A stretch of 59,272 nt of DNA from Eubacterium sp. CAG:248 (GCA_000436475.1 FR886151.1:16655-75926), one strand, 5' to 3'; shown: positions 45,413 to 53,251, counted from the stretch's first letter. The notes: generated from the letters alone by a model not told the origin. Program-made: numbers and translations.

Positions 45413-46357
45413 TTATTTAAGATACTTAATCACCTGTGATGCAGCATTGGCACCATCAGCAGCAGCTGTTATAACCTGTCTTAACTGCTTTGTCCTGATA
45501 TCGCCTGCAGCATAAAAACCGCCTGCTGATGTAACACAATCCTCCGCTGCAACAACATATCCTTTATTATCAAGTTCTACAACACCTTTAAGAATATCTG
45601 TTTCAGGCTCCATGCCAACTGCAACAAAAAGTCCTGCTGCTTTTATGACCTGTCCATCACTAAGAAGCACCTCTTCAAGCTTCTTTTCCCCTCTTAATGC
45701 CTGTATATTAACGCTGGTAATTATATGAACATTCTTTCGCTCCTTCAGTTTTTTAAGAGTAGCTGCATCACCTCTGAATTCATCCCTTCTATGCACAATA
45801 TACACATCGTGGCATATATCAGATAAATACAGAGCATCGCCAAGAGCACTATTCCCCCCTCCTGCAACAACTACACTTTTATCCTTATAAAATGCACCAT
45901 CACATACAGCACAGTATGAAACACCTTTTCCTATATATTCATCCTCCTCTTTTATACCAAGATGACGATGATGACTTCCCGCTGCGTATATAACTGTTTT
46001 TGAAAGCTTATATGTGCCATCTGAAAGTATAGTTTTCCACAAAAGCTTATTACATGCAGGAGCTGTATCTATCTTACAATCAGTACATGTTACTCCTGTA
46101 ACCTCGCCTTCTTCTATGTCCACTCCCAAAGATATCGCATGATTTCTAAAACATTCTCCAAGATCAAAACCATTTACCGCAGGAATACCAAGATAATTAT
46201 CTACTTTATCACTATATGCAATCTGTCCTGCACCCATATATTCCTTTTCTATTACAAGAATATTCAGTCCTGCCCTTTTAGCATATATAGCTGCTGACAA
46301 ACCTGCTGGTCCACTGCCTACTATAACCACATCATATATATTTTCTAATTCTGTCAT
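45413..46357 (-). CDS. trxB: Thioredoxin reductase
   Basis: FAD/NADPH enzyme that keeps thioredoxin reduced. The 314-residue protein has the FAD fold VVIVGSGPAGLSAAIYA (about 9-25), redox-active CAVC in VSYCAVCDGAF (about 143-146), NADPH-binding VVAGGGNSALGDALYL (about 156-171) and C-terminal AAGDI (about 285). It is the last gene of the minus-strand run from metY, 104 bp after the JAMM gene; a weak ATGCAGG/CCTGCAT hairpin (46407-46439) lies in that gap. With the thioredoxin of the same operon it could provide reduced thiols for sulfite handling or release of the sulfur carrier. A trxB role in redox is firm; pathway role is inferred. Confidence 0.92.
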   Translation of the reverse strand: MTELENIYDVVIVGSGPAGLSAAIYAKRAGLNILVIEKEYMGAGQIAYSDKVDNYLGIPAVNGFDLGECFRNHAISLGVDIEEGEVTGVTCTDCKIDTAPACNKLLWKTILSDGTYKLSKTVIYAAGSHHRHLGIKEEDEYIGKGVSYCAVCDGAFYKDKSVVVAGGGNSALGDALYLSDICHDVYIVHRRDEFRGDAATLKKLKERKNVHIITSVNIQALRGEKKLEEVLLSDGQVIKAAGLFVAVGMEPETDILKGVVELDNKGYVVAAEDCVTSAGGFYAAGDIRTKQLRQVITAAADGANAASQVIKYLK

Positions 46358-46460
46358 AAATGCACCTTTCTATTGTTATACAATTCACTCATAATCTATA
46401 TAAACAATGCAGGCAATCGGAATTAACGACTACCTGCATCCATTATTATATATCATATCT

Positions 46461-46871
46461 CTAAATAATATGCAAATCTTCTTTTTCAGACACATTTCCT
46501 TCTATATGAAATGAGTTAAGCACTGGCTCATCTGCATTCATAAGAGAAAGTATCATATAACTTGCTTTACTGTCATATGCAAGCCTTTTATCCTCTTCTG
46601 ATGGTCTTGAAGGAGATTCAGGATGCGAATGCCAGTTGCCAAGAGGAACTAATCCTTCAGCTCTCATGTCCTTAACTGCCGCAAGCTGCTCCTTAGGATC
46701 CATTGAAAAATGTTCATTAGAATGATCAATATTAGTCAGAAGATATACTTTCTTTATATACTTATTACCATCCTCTATTGTTCCACCTATAAGACCACAG
46801 GCTTCCTCTGGAAGATTAACCTTTGCATATTCAAGAATTTTATCATAATCATTTTTATTAAATGTAATCAC
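46461..46871 (-). CDS. JAMM/MPN+ metalloprotease (HcyD/Mec-like)
   Basis: A 136-residue zinc protease of the JAB1/MPN+ family. The motif is complete: Glu in PEEACGLIGG (about 21-30), and HSHPESPSRPSEED (about 81-94; His-x-His-x7-Ser-x2-Asp). Bacterial stand-alone members process ubiquitin-like sulfur carriers, as Mec+ with CysO, QbsD with QbsE and HcyD with HcyS. The neighbouring carrier here ends GGGQR, so this protease would cut after the diglycine and also release the amino-acid product from the carrier. The start is GTG at 46871, 9 bp after AGGAGG. It lies 43 bp after the E1-like gene. Confidence 0.88.
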   Translation of the reverse strand: MITFNKNDYDKILEYAKVNLPEEACGLIGGTIEDGNKYIKKVYLLTNIDHSNEHFSMDPKEQLAAVKDMRAEGLVPLGNWHSHPESPSRPSEEDKRLAYDSKASYMILSLMNADEPVLNSFHIEGNVSEKEDLHII

Positions 46872-46880
46872 TTTGCAAAA

Positions 46881-46907
46881 CCTCCTGCCTTCCTTTTATG
46901 GCATAAA
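46881..46907 (-). promoter_or_regulatory. TATGCCATA leader motif before the JAMM gene
   Basis: TTTATGCCATAAAAGGAAGG followed by CAGGAGG on the minus strand. A closely similar block occurs before the sulfur carrier gene (47996-48019). It contains the palindrome TATGCCATA next to the ribosome site. Confidence 0.45.
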
Positions 46908-46914
46908 CTTAAAA

Positions 46915-47721
46915 TCAGTGGTCTTCACAGACTACCTGTTCATAATCTATAAGCTCAGTTATAGTTGGATTCTTACCACATACAGCACAGCCATCTGTAT
47001 TAGAAGGAAGTTTAATCTTATGGAACTCCTGTGTTATAGCATCATATGTAAGAAGATATCCTGTAAGCAGCTCTCCTACTCCAAGGATATACTTGATAGC
47101 CTCCATAGCCTGAAGACTTCCTATGACACCTCCCATAGCTCCGATAACACCAGCCTGCTTGCATGTAGGTACTGCATCCTTTGGTGGTGGATTCTTAAAT
47201 ACACATCTGTAGCATGGTCCTTCACCAGGAACATAAGTCATAAGCTGACCCTTGAATCTGATAATACCAGCATGTGAAAAAGGCTTCTTAGCCATTACAC
47301 ATGCATCATTAATCAAAAACTTAGCTGGAAAGTTATCAGTACCATCAATAATAAAATCATAATCCTTAATAATGTCCATGATATTTTCACTTGTTATAAA
47401 CTCTCTATATGTATTAACCGTGACATCAGGGTTCATCGCATTAATAGTTTCCTTAGCTGACTGGACTTTGGCCTTTCCTACATCAGCCGTCTGATGTATG
47501 ATCTGTCTTTGCAGGTTGCTAAGATCAACCTCGTCAGCATCAGCTATACCGATTGTTCCAACACCTGCTGCTGCCAGATACATAGCTGCTGGTGCACCAA
47601 GTCCTCCTGCACCTATTATAAGCACTTTAGCATTAAGTAATTTCTTCTGTCCCTTAGCACCAACTTCTTTTAATATAATGTGGCGCGAATAACGTTCTAT
47701 CTGCTCATCTGATAAAGCCAT
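46915..47721 (-). CDS. E1-like adenylyltransferase (MoeB/ThiF/HcyF family)
   Basis: A 268-residue ATP-dependent activator that adenylates the C-terminal Gly of a ubiquitin-like sulfur carrier. Seen are the N-terminal RYSRHIILKEVGAKGQ (about 9-24), the ATP loop IIGAGGLGAPAAMYL (about 35-49), DxDxVDxSNLxRQ (about 59-71), TDNFPAKFLIND (about 124-135) and the two zinc CxxC motifs (CYRC about 173 and CAVC about 246). No rhodanese domain is fused, so sulfide or a persulfide carrier must supply sulfur. ATG at 47721 has AAGGAG. It lies 54 bp after the carrier gene. Confidence 0.9.
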   Translation of the reverse strand: MALSDEQIERYSRHIILKEVGAKGQKKLLNAKVLIIGAGGLGAPAAMYLAAAGVGTIGIADADEVDLSNLQRQIIHQTADVGKAKVQSAKETINAMNPDVTVNTYREFITSENIMDIIKDYDFIIDGTDNFPAKFLINDACVMAKKPFSHAGIIRFKGQLMTYVPGEGPCYRCVFKNPPPKDAVPTCKQAGVIGAMGGVIGSLQAMEAIKYILGVGELLTGYLLTYDAITQEFHKIKLPSNTDGCAVCGKNPTITELIDYEQVVCEDH

Positions 47722-47775
47722 ATATTTTCTCCTTCTAAACTTATATTTTTCTTTCATTAAATGGCAATTTCTTTA

Positions 47776-47985
47776 TTATCTTTGTCCACCGCCCATGAAA
47801 TATAAAAATTCAACATTATCTCCATCCTTTAACTGGTACGTTTCCTTCTGGTCACCAGGAATGAATTCTTCATTAATTGAAACTGTTACATATTCTGGTG
47901 TTTCTACATTCTCGATTTCAAAAAGCTTTGGAAGTGTTATTCCATCTTCATATTCTTTCTTTACTCCCGATACTGTTAACTGCAT
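47776..47985 (-). CDS. Ubiquitin-like sulfur carrier protein (HcyS/ThiS/MoaD family) ending GGGQR
   Basis: A 69-residue beta-grasp protein. In this family the C-terminal Gly-Gly is adenylated and converted to thiocarboxylate, which passes sulfide to an acceptor. The end reads DGDNVEFLYFMGGGQR: the DxxxIxxxxxxxGG core is present, but two residues (QR) follow the glycines, so the free carboxylate must be exposed by a protease. The adjacent JAMM gene is the expected enzyme, as in CysO/Mec+ or HcyS/HcyD pairs. AGAGGT precedes the ATG. It is encoded between thioredoxin and the E1-like gene. Confidence 0.9.
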   Translation of the reverse strand: MQLTVSGVKKEYEDGITLPKLFEIENVETPEYVTVSINEEFIPGDQKETYQLKDGDNVEFLYFMGGGQR

Positions 47986-47995
47986 TTTTTACCTC

Positions 47996-48019
47996 TTTCC
48001 TGCCTTTATGGCATAAATA
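47996..48019 (-). promoter_or_regulatory. TATGCCATA leader motif before the sulfur carrier gene
   Basis: Minus strand TATTTATGCCATAAAGGCAG then GAAAGAGGT. Same motif as before the JAMM gene. It includes the ribosome site; a shared protein or RNA control is possible. Confidence 0.45.
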
Positions 48020-48069
48020 TATTTAACTGAATAATGATATGTCAAAAGCATGTTTTACCTGCTAAAAGC

Positions 48070-48387
48070 TTATGAATCAGCTTCTATAAAGCTTACCAGT
48101 TCATCCTTTTTTAACACACCTGTGTGTCTTGCCTTCTCTTCTCCATCCTTAAATAACACAAGTGTTGGAGCCGCACTTACATCATATTTCTGTGCTGCAT
48201 CAGCATCGAAGTTGATATTCACCTTATAAACAACCAGGCTTCCAGCCTTCTCATCCTCTACTGTTCCCAGAACCGGTGCAAGGCGCTTGCATGGAACACA
48301 GCTATCAGAATAAAAATCAACCAGAACTGGAAGTGAACTATTCAGTACTTTTTCATCAAAATCCTGTAACTTAATTCTTTCTGCCAT
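48070..48387 (-). CDS. trxA: Thioredoxin-like protein with CVPC active site
   Basis: A 105-residue thioredoxin fold. The active site is DSCVPCKRLAP (Cys at about 30 and 33), not the usual WCGPC: the Trp is missing and the dipeptide is Val-Pro. The cis-Pro loop is present (SAAPTLVLF, about 74-82). It is likely a reductant tuned for this sulfur operon, reduced by the TrxB encoded downstream. AGAGGA precedes the ATG; it lies 19 bp after the TusA-like gene. Confidence 0.9.
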   Translation of the reverse strand: MAERIKLQDFDEKVLNSSLPVLVDFYSDSCVPCKRLAPVLGTVEDEKAGSLVVYKVNINFDADAAQKYDVSAAPTLVLFKDGEEKARHTGVLKKDELVSFIEADS

Positions 48388-48406
48388 ATTAATCCTCTTT
48401 TCTACT

Positions 48407-48658
48407 CTAATCTTCTACCTTCTTAACTATAAGCGTATATGTTTCATCCTCGTTATTAACAAGCTTAAGTATTTGATGACCTTCCTCTTTAATACTTCTT
48501 GGAACATTAGCTACTGGTTCACCATCATTCATACGTATAGCAATAATCTCACCATCATCCAGCTCATCAATAGCCACCTTTGCTTTAACAAATGTAAGCG
48601 GGCATACCTTATCAGTTATATCAACTGTATCATCAATACTAATTCCTTCTATTTCCAT
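48407..48658 (-). CDS. tusA: TusA/SirA-family sulfur transfer protein
   Basis: An 83-residue member of the TusA family, which carries persulfide sulfur on a conserved Cys. The signature is TDKVCPLTFVKAKVAID (Cys at about 16 then Pro), followed by a second beta-alpha-beta with SIKEEGHQIL. In this operon it could accept or deliver sulfur for the carrier route or for the sulfite reductase. The ATG at 48658 is preferred because GGGAG precedes it; the frame from 48679 is longer but unsupported. A 251-bp gap with alternative hairpins separates it from the sulfite reductase gene. Confidence 0.88.
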   Translation of the reverse strand: MEIEGISIDDTVDITDKVCPLTFVKAKVAIDELDDGEIIAIRMNDGEPVANVPRSIKEEGHQILKLVNNEDETYTLIVKKVED

Positions 48659-48810
48659 AACTATTCTCCCTTCTTTCATAGAGCACCTGACAATATTATT
48701 TTATTATATGTATTAGTGCTTTTAATCTATATTCCTAGTATCTTTATATGTTTATATGTTATATATTACCACATTATTTCCAGTTATACAATGTGAATTT
48801 TAAAATTTAT

Positions 48811-48901
48811 TCTGGAATTCTTATTTTTTATTCCAGACACATCAGAAATTCATAGCTTTTAAAATATCTTAACGATAGCTATAAAACCTCTGATGTATCT
48901 G
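48811..48901 (-). promoter_or_regulatory. Two mutually exclusive hairpins between the sulfite reductase and TusA genes
   Basis: Hairpin A pairs 48834-48846 with 48889-48901 (13 bp, one mismatch; inner stem ATAGCT/AGCTAT). Hairpin B pairs TCTGGAAT (48811-48818) with ATTCCAGA (48830-48837). They share 48834-48837, so they cannot form together. Hairpin B is followed on the minus strand by ATAAATTTTAAAA. This layout is that of an attenuator; no known riboswitch core was recognised. Confidence 0.5.
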
Positions 48902-48909
48902 CCAGCATA

Positions 48910-49776
48910 CTACTTACCTTCGTAAGCAGCCATAATTTCTTTTCTGAATTCATCCTCACCAAGTCTTTGTAAAGTAAGTCTGAATCTTTCACCTGCATTA
49001 GCATTTCTTTCAAAGAATCCTATTGCTGCATCTGTGACTCTGAAAAGAGTTTCTTCATCTGTGATAAGAGGAAGAAGCTGTTCACCTTTATATATATGAT
49101 TTCCAAAAAGTCCACCAAAAGATACAATAAAACCACTCTTTCCTTCCCATGCCTCTGTTGGACAGGCCTTAACACAACGTCCACAATTATTACACTTGGT
49201 TCTGTCAATCGTAACTGTATTGTTAGCACAGCTTATAGCACCCCTACGACAGGCTTTTTCACATACCCCACAGTTGATGCATTTATCCTCAATCCAGCTT
49301 ACTTCCATACCGCCTTTTATGCCGATATCATTCTCTTCAGCCTTAAGACAGTTGTTCTGACAACCTGTAACACCAAACTTAAACTTATGAGGAAGCTCTC
49401 TTCCAAAGTAATGTTCATCAAGCTTCTTTGCAATATCATATGAATCTATACAACCGCTAGGACATACTGCATTTCCCTGACAGGCTGTAACCGTTCTTAC
49501 TCTTGGACCACATACACCAGGCTTAACTCCACCATCTGCAAGTTCTGCCCTTACCTCTTCGATATTTTCAAAGTTGATAAAAGGAATCTCAACACCCTGT
49601 CTAGATGTCATATGTACATATCCCTTACCATATTTATCCGCAACGTCAGCAACAGCCCTGATATTCTCAGATGTAAGATTACCACCTACAACCTGGATTC
49701 TTAATGAAAAATACCCTTTCTGTTTCTGTCTCATAAATCCGCCTTTTTTAAGTGCTGAATAATCAATCTTAGCCAT
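48910..49776 (-). CDS. Siroheme/[4Fe-4S] sulfite reductase with ferredoxin domain
   Basis: A 288-residue sulfite (or nitrite) reductase. The ferredoxin-like half domain spans about 1-60, the siroheme-[4Fe-4S] ligands are in TACQGNAVCPSG and GCQNNC (C-x5-C and C-x3-C, about 95-150), and two [4Fe-4S] ferredoxin motifs follow (CINCGVCEKAC and CNNCGRCVKAC, about 167-203). It matches the compact AsrC-like class found in Clostridia. It would reduce sulfite to sulfide for the methionine operon. ATG at 49776 follows GGAGGAA. The gap to the MetY gene is 114 bp. Confidence 0.9.
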   Translation of the reverse strand: MAKIDYSALKKGGFMRQKQKGYFSLRIQVVGGNLTSENIRAVADVADKYGKGYVHMTSRQGVEIPFINFENIEEVRAELADGGVKPGVCGPRVRTVTACQGNAVCPSGCIDSYDIAKKLDEHYFGRELPHKFKFGVTGCQNNCLKAEENDIGIKGGMEVSWIEDKCINCGVCEKACRRGAISCANNTVTIDRTKCNNCGRCVKACPTEAWEGKSGFIVSFGGLFGNHIYKGEQLLPLITDEETLFRVTDAAIGFFERNANAGERFRLTLQRLGEDEFRKEIMAAYEGK

Positions 49777-49890
49777 AATTTCCTCCGTCTTCCCATTAAT
49801 CCTATTATAACCATCAATATGAATATGCATTTCATATAATCATCATAACCTTTATGGGTTTAATAATGTGTTTGTATATCAGACCAGCCT

Positions 49891-51129
49891 CTATGCATGC
49901 TGTATGAATTCTACTGCCTGTGTGAAATCTTCTATAAGATCTTCAATATCCTCTATTCCAACGCTTATCCTTACCAGATCATCATATACACCCGCGATTT
50001 TCTTTTCTTCATCAGTACTATGCGCACTAATAGTTGAACCAGGATGAATAACAAGTGTTTTGGTATCTCCTATATTAGAAACGTTAAGTGGAAGCTTTAA
50101 TGCATTGATAAACTTAAATGCATTCTCCTTGCTTCCAGTTCTTATAGTAATTATTCCACCATATCCGTTGTGCAGTTCCTTATGTGCTATCTCATGGAAT
50201 TCACTGCTTTTTAAGCCAGGATAGTTAACATTTAAGAAATTATAATTCTTATCAAGATATTCTGCAAGTTTTAATGCATTATCAGTAATACGTTCCATAC
50301 GCAGCCCTAATGTTTCTATGCCTAGTATATTATAGAAAGCATTCTGTGGCGACAGACAGGCACCAGTATTTCTATATATTCCATTTCTTAGCTTAGCTGT
50401 ATATGCATATGGACCAAATCTGGCAAAATCTTTCATACCTGGATATTTTACACTATCCCATTTAAAATTACCAGAGTCAGTTATAACACCACTGATAGAA
50501 TTACTGTTGCCATTCACATACTTAGAAGTAGAGTTAACAACTATATCTGCTCCGTATTCAATCGGTTTTATAAGATACGCTGTCGCAACAGTATTATCTA
50601 CTATAAGCGGCACCCCTGCTTTGTGGGCTGCCAAAGACAGAAGCCTTATATCTGTAACATCCAGTCTTGGGTTTCCTATAGTTTCTGCGAAATACAATCT
50701 GGTATGTTCATTAGTAGCAGCCTCAAACTGTTCTATGTTGTCATTCTCAACATAATGTGTCCTTATTCCAAAAGCTTCAAGATCCTTAAACAGATCTATA
50801 CTTCCACCATAAAGACTTGCGCTGCAGACTATCTCATCACCACTTCTTAATATATTAGTAAATGCATTTGTTATGGCTGCCATGCCCGATGCACAGGCAA
50901 CACTTGCTACGCCCCCCTCTAGCGCTGTCATTCTCTTCTCAAATGAATCAACAGTCGGATTGCTTATTCTGCTATATGAAAAACCAGGGGCTTTATTGTT
51001 AAATATCTTCTCAAGAGTTTCTGCACTTGCATGTTCAAATGCACTGGATTGATATACAGGTGTCTGTGTAGCTCCCGTTTTCTTATCTCCTCTGAAATCT
51101 CCGTGAAGTAATGCAGTATTAAATCTCAT
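49891..51129 (-). CDS. metY: O-acetylhomoserine sulfhydrylase (second copy, head of the sulfur-carrier operon)
   Basis: A 412-residue PLP enzyme of the MetY type. The PLP Lys lies in NSTSKYVNGNSNSI (about 205-218), and the N-terminal GDFRGDKKTGATQTPVYQSSAF (about 11-32) and FSYSRISNPTVDSFE (about 51-65) are family-typical. It diverges from the first copy at 16.1 kb. As the first gene of the run with a sulfite reductase, carrier, E1-like and JAMM genes, it is the likely enzyme that joins the carrier thiocarboxylate to O-acetylhomoserine, as MetY does in Wolinella. Ribosome site GGAG. Its promoter has a palindrome across the -35 box. Confidence 0.92.
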   Translation of the reverse strand: MRFNTALLHGDFRGDKKTGATQTPVYQSSAFEHASAETLEKIFNNKAPGFSYSRISNPTVDSFEKRMTALEGGVASVACASGMAAITNAFTNILRSGDEIVCSASLYGGSIDLFKDLEAFGIRTHYVENDNIEQFEAATNEHTRLYFAETIGNPRLDVTDIRLLSLAAHKAGVPLIVDNTVATAYLIKPIEYGADIVVNSTSKYVNGNSNSISGVITDSGNFKWDSVKYPGMKDFARFGPYAYTAKLRNGIYRNTGACLSPQNAFYNILGIETLGLRMERITDNALKLAEYLDKNYNFLNVNYPGLKSSEFHEIAHKELHNGYGGIITIRTGSKENAFKFINALKLPLNVSNIGDTKTLVIHPGSTISAHSTDEEKKIAGVYDDLVRISVGIEDIEDLIEDFTQAVEFIQHA

Positions 51130-51182
51130 ATCTTCATCTCCAATCGCATAAACTATAAACCTACTTGTTTAATATGGATTAG

Positions 51183-51216
51183 ATTTTAATCTCTATGGAA
51201 GTATTTGTCAATACTT
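51183..51216 (-). promoter_or_regulatory. Promoter and candidate operator of the sulfur-carrier methionine operon
   Basis: Minus strand -35 TTGACA (51211-51206), 17 bp, -10 TAAAAT (51188-51183). The perfect inverted repeat AAGTATT-TGTC-AATACTT (51199-51216) covers the -35 box. The leader is under 60 bases, so no riboswitch fits; control by a repressor is the simplest reading. Confidence 0.65.
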
Positions 51217-51367
51217 TATTCATATAAATTTGGTATGTAAATGTGTTTTTTATATTTGATTAAATGTAAATGATATGATAATCTGTCTATATTGCATATT
51301 AAGATGTCAAGGTCAAAAGATATTCTGCTCCTGAATAATGTATAAATATAGATAAAAGAGGATTATA

Positions 51368-52480
51368 ATGCCATATAATAACAATAACAGTTCGAAATGC
51401 TACAACAACATTAACAACAACAGTAATAATAATAACAGTAATAATAACAATAATAATAGCTGCAATAAACATCACATTATAAAGATGGAAAAAAATACAA
51501 GTACAATCATTTTTCTTATAATTCTGCTTATAACTGCTTCACTCCTTAGTATAATGCTTGGAAGTGTAAGACTTAATGTCACTGATATACTACAATGTTT
51601 CACAGGCAGAGATAAATCATCAGTTACATATATACTCATAATGAATATAAGAATCCCTAGAACCTTTGGAGCCATTATAGCTGGTATGGGACTGTCCGTT
51701 GCCGGCGTTATACTTCAGAGTGTTATGAATAATGCTCTTGCTAGCCCCAACACCATAGGTGTGAATTCAGGTGCTGGATTTTTTGTAATGCTCTCACTGC
51801 TTTTATTTCCGAATTCAGTCTATGCCGGATCATTTGCTGCATTCATGGGTGCACTGCTTACTACTTTATGTATATATGCTCTTGCGTATTTTGCTGACAG
51901 TTCAAGAACAACTATTGTTCTTGCAGGCATTACAGTATCATCTTTTCTTAATGCCGGCATTAACACTATAAAGCTTTTAAATGCAGATATATCAATCAAT
52001 CTTACGTCTTTTCTTATGGGCTCTCTTTCAGGACTGACCATAAAAAAAATACTACTTCCATGTATCGGTGTTATCATAGCAGTTATTATTACTATGTTTT
52101 TTGCAAGACCTCTTAATATACTGTCACTTGGTGATGATTATGCACGTTCTCTTGGACTTAATGTAAACCTGACACGTTTTATTCTGCTTGTTTTATCAAG
52201 TATTATGGCAGGTTTTATAGTAAGCTTTGCCGGGCTGTTAAGCTTCATAGGTCTTATAGTTCCGCATATATGCCGGAACCTGTTTGGAAGTGATGCAAGG
52301 CTTCTGCTTCCAACCAGCGTACTGCTTGGTGCATCTTTTGTACTTATATGTGATATAACAGCCCGTCTTTTAGCTGCGCCTTTTGAGCTTCCAGCTGGCA
52401 TAATCATGGCATTTGTAGGTGGACCATTCTTTATGTATCTGCTGCTTAAAAAGAAAGGAGGAAGAAGGGTAAATGCTTAG
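51368..52480 (+). CDS. FecCD-family ABC permease with Asn-rich N-terminal extension
   Basis: A 370-residue inner-membrane permease of the BtuC/FhuB/FecD family that imports iron-siderophore, heme or cobalamin. About ten spans; hallmarks include RIPRTFGAIIAGMGLSVAGV (about 96-115) and ASPNTIGVNSGAGFF (about 126-140) and VPHICRNLFGSDARLLLP (about 299-316), the last contacting the ATPase. Unlike other members it begins with about 35 residues that are mostly Asn before the first span. ATG at 51368 has AGAGGA upstream. A downstream Met (MEKNTST) lacks a good ribosome site, so the extension is probably real. No substrate-binding protein is encoded nearby. Confidence 0.88.
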   Translation: MPYNNNNSSKCYNNINNNSNNNNSNNNNNNSCNKHHIIKMEKNTSTIIFLIILLITASLLSIMLGSVRLNVTDILQCFTGRDKSSVTYILIMNIRIPRTFGAIIAGMGLSVAGVILQSVMNNALASPNTIGVNSGAGFFVMLSLLLFPNSVYAGSFAAFMGALLTTLCIYALAYFADSSRTTIVLAGITVSSFLNAGINTIKLLNADISINLTSFLMGSLSGLTIKKILLPCIGVIIAVIITMFFARPLNILSLGDDYARSLGLNVNLTRFILLVLSSIMAGFIVSFAGLLSFIGLIVPHICRNLFGSDARLLLPTSVLLGASFVLICDITARLLAAPFELPAGIIMAFVGGPFFMYLLLKKKGGRRVNA

Positions 52481-53231
52481 TTATAAACATGTCAGTGTTT
52501 CAGTTTCAGGAACACATATATTAGAAGATATCAGTATAGATTTTAATGATGGAAATATAACTACTATAGTAGGTCCTAACGGATGCGGAAAAACCACTCT
52601 TTTATCATGTCTTAACTCAAGTGCTAAGGTAACCGCTGGAAACATATGTATAAACGATATTGATTTCTTAAAGCTTCCGCTAAAGGAACGTGCCAGGGAA
52701 GTTGCATTTCTTCCCCAGATACGCACTGTTATACCTGTACTTCCTGTAAGAACTCTTGTTGAACATGGACGTTTTCCTTATCTGGGATTTACGCGAAGAA
52801 AAAGTAAGGAAGACATTGATATCGTCAATCAGTCTATGGATTTTACCCATGTCACAGCTTATTCAGAGCAAAATGCTGATACTTTATCAGGAGGCATAAG
52901 ACAGCGTGTATTCTTTTCTATGATACTTGCACAGGATAGTCAGATTATAGTTATGGATGAGCCTGTCACATATCTTGATCTTGAGGGAAAAAGAAACTTT
53001 TTTAACATGCTTAAAAAGCTAAGACAGTCAGGAAAAACTATTATACTTGTACTTCATGAGCTTTCTGATGCCATAAGAATATCAGACAATATTGTTATTA
53101 TGAATGATAGAAAAATAGTTGCACATGGAACACCTGATGAATGTATCAGCAGTCACATAATAGAAGATGTTTTCCATACTACATATAAAAAATTCTCAGA
53201 TGAGGATGGCGATTATTATATCTTTCTGTAG
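52473..53231 (+). CDS. FecE/BtuD-type ABC ATPase
   Basis: A 252-residue nucleotide-binding subunit of the importer. Walker A VGPNGCGKTTLL (about 34-45), Q-loop FLPQIR, signature LSGGIRQRVFFSMILAQ (about 136-152; the canonical LSGGQ has Ile instead of Gln), Walker B IVMDEPVTYLD (about 158-168) and the H-loop LVLHELSDA. It overlaps the permease gene by eight bases, and AAAGGAGG is within that gene's last codons. This guarantees that permease and ATPase are made together. The substrate is not known: siderophore, heme or corrinoid. Confidence 0.92.
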   Translation: MLSYKHVSVSVSGTHILEDISIDFNDGNITTIVGPNGCGKTTLLSCLNSSAKVTAGNICINDIDFLKLPLKERAREVAFLPQIRTVIPVLPVRTLVEHGRFPYLGFTRRKSKEDIDIVNQSMDFTHVTAYSEQNADTLSGGIRQRVFFSMILAQDSQIIVMDEPVTYLDLEGKRNFFNMLKKLRQSGKTIILVLHELSDAIRISDNIVIMNDRKIVAHGTPDECISSHIIEDVFHTTYKKFSDEDGDYYIFL

Positions 53232-53251
53232 TTTCAGATTTTACCCACAAA

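Noticed and set aside
46873..47277. 134-codon plus-strand frame opposite the E1-like gene
   Set aside because: Antisense shadow of a well-conserved MoeB/ThiF-type protein.
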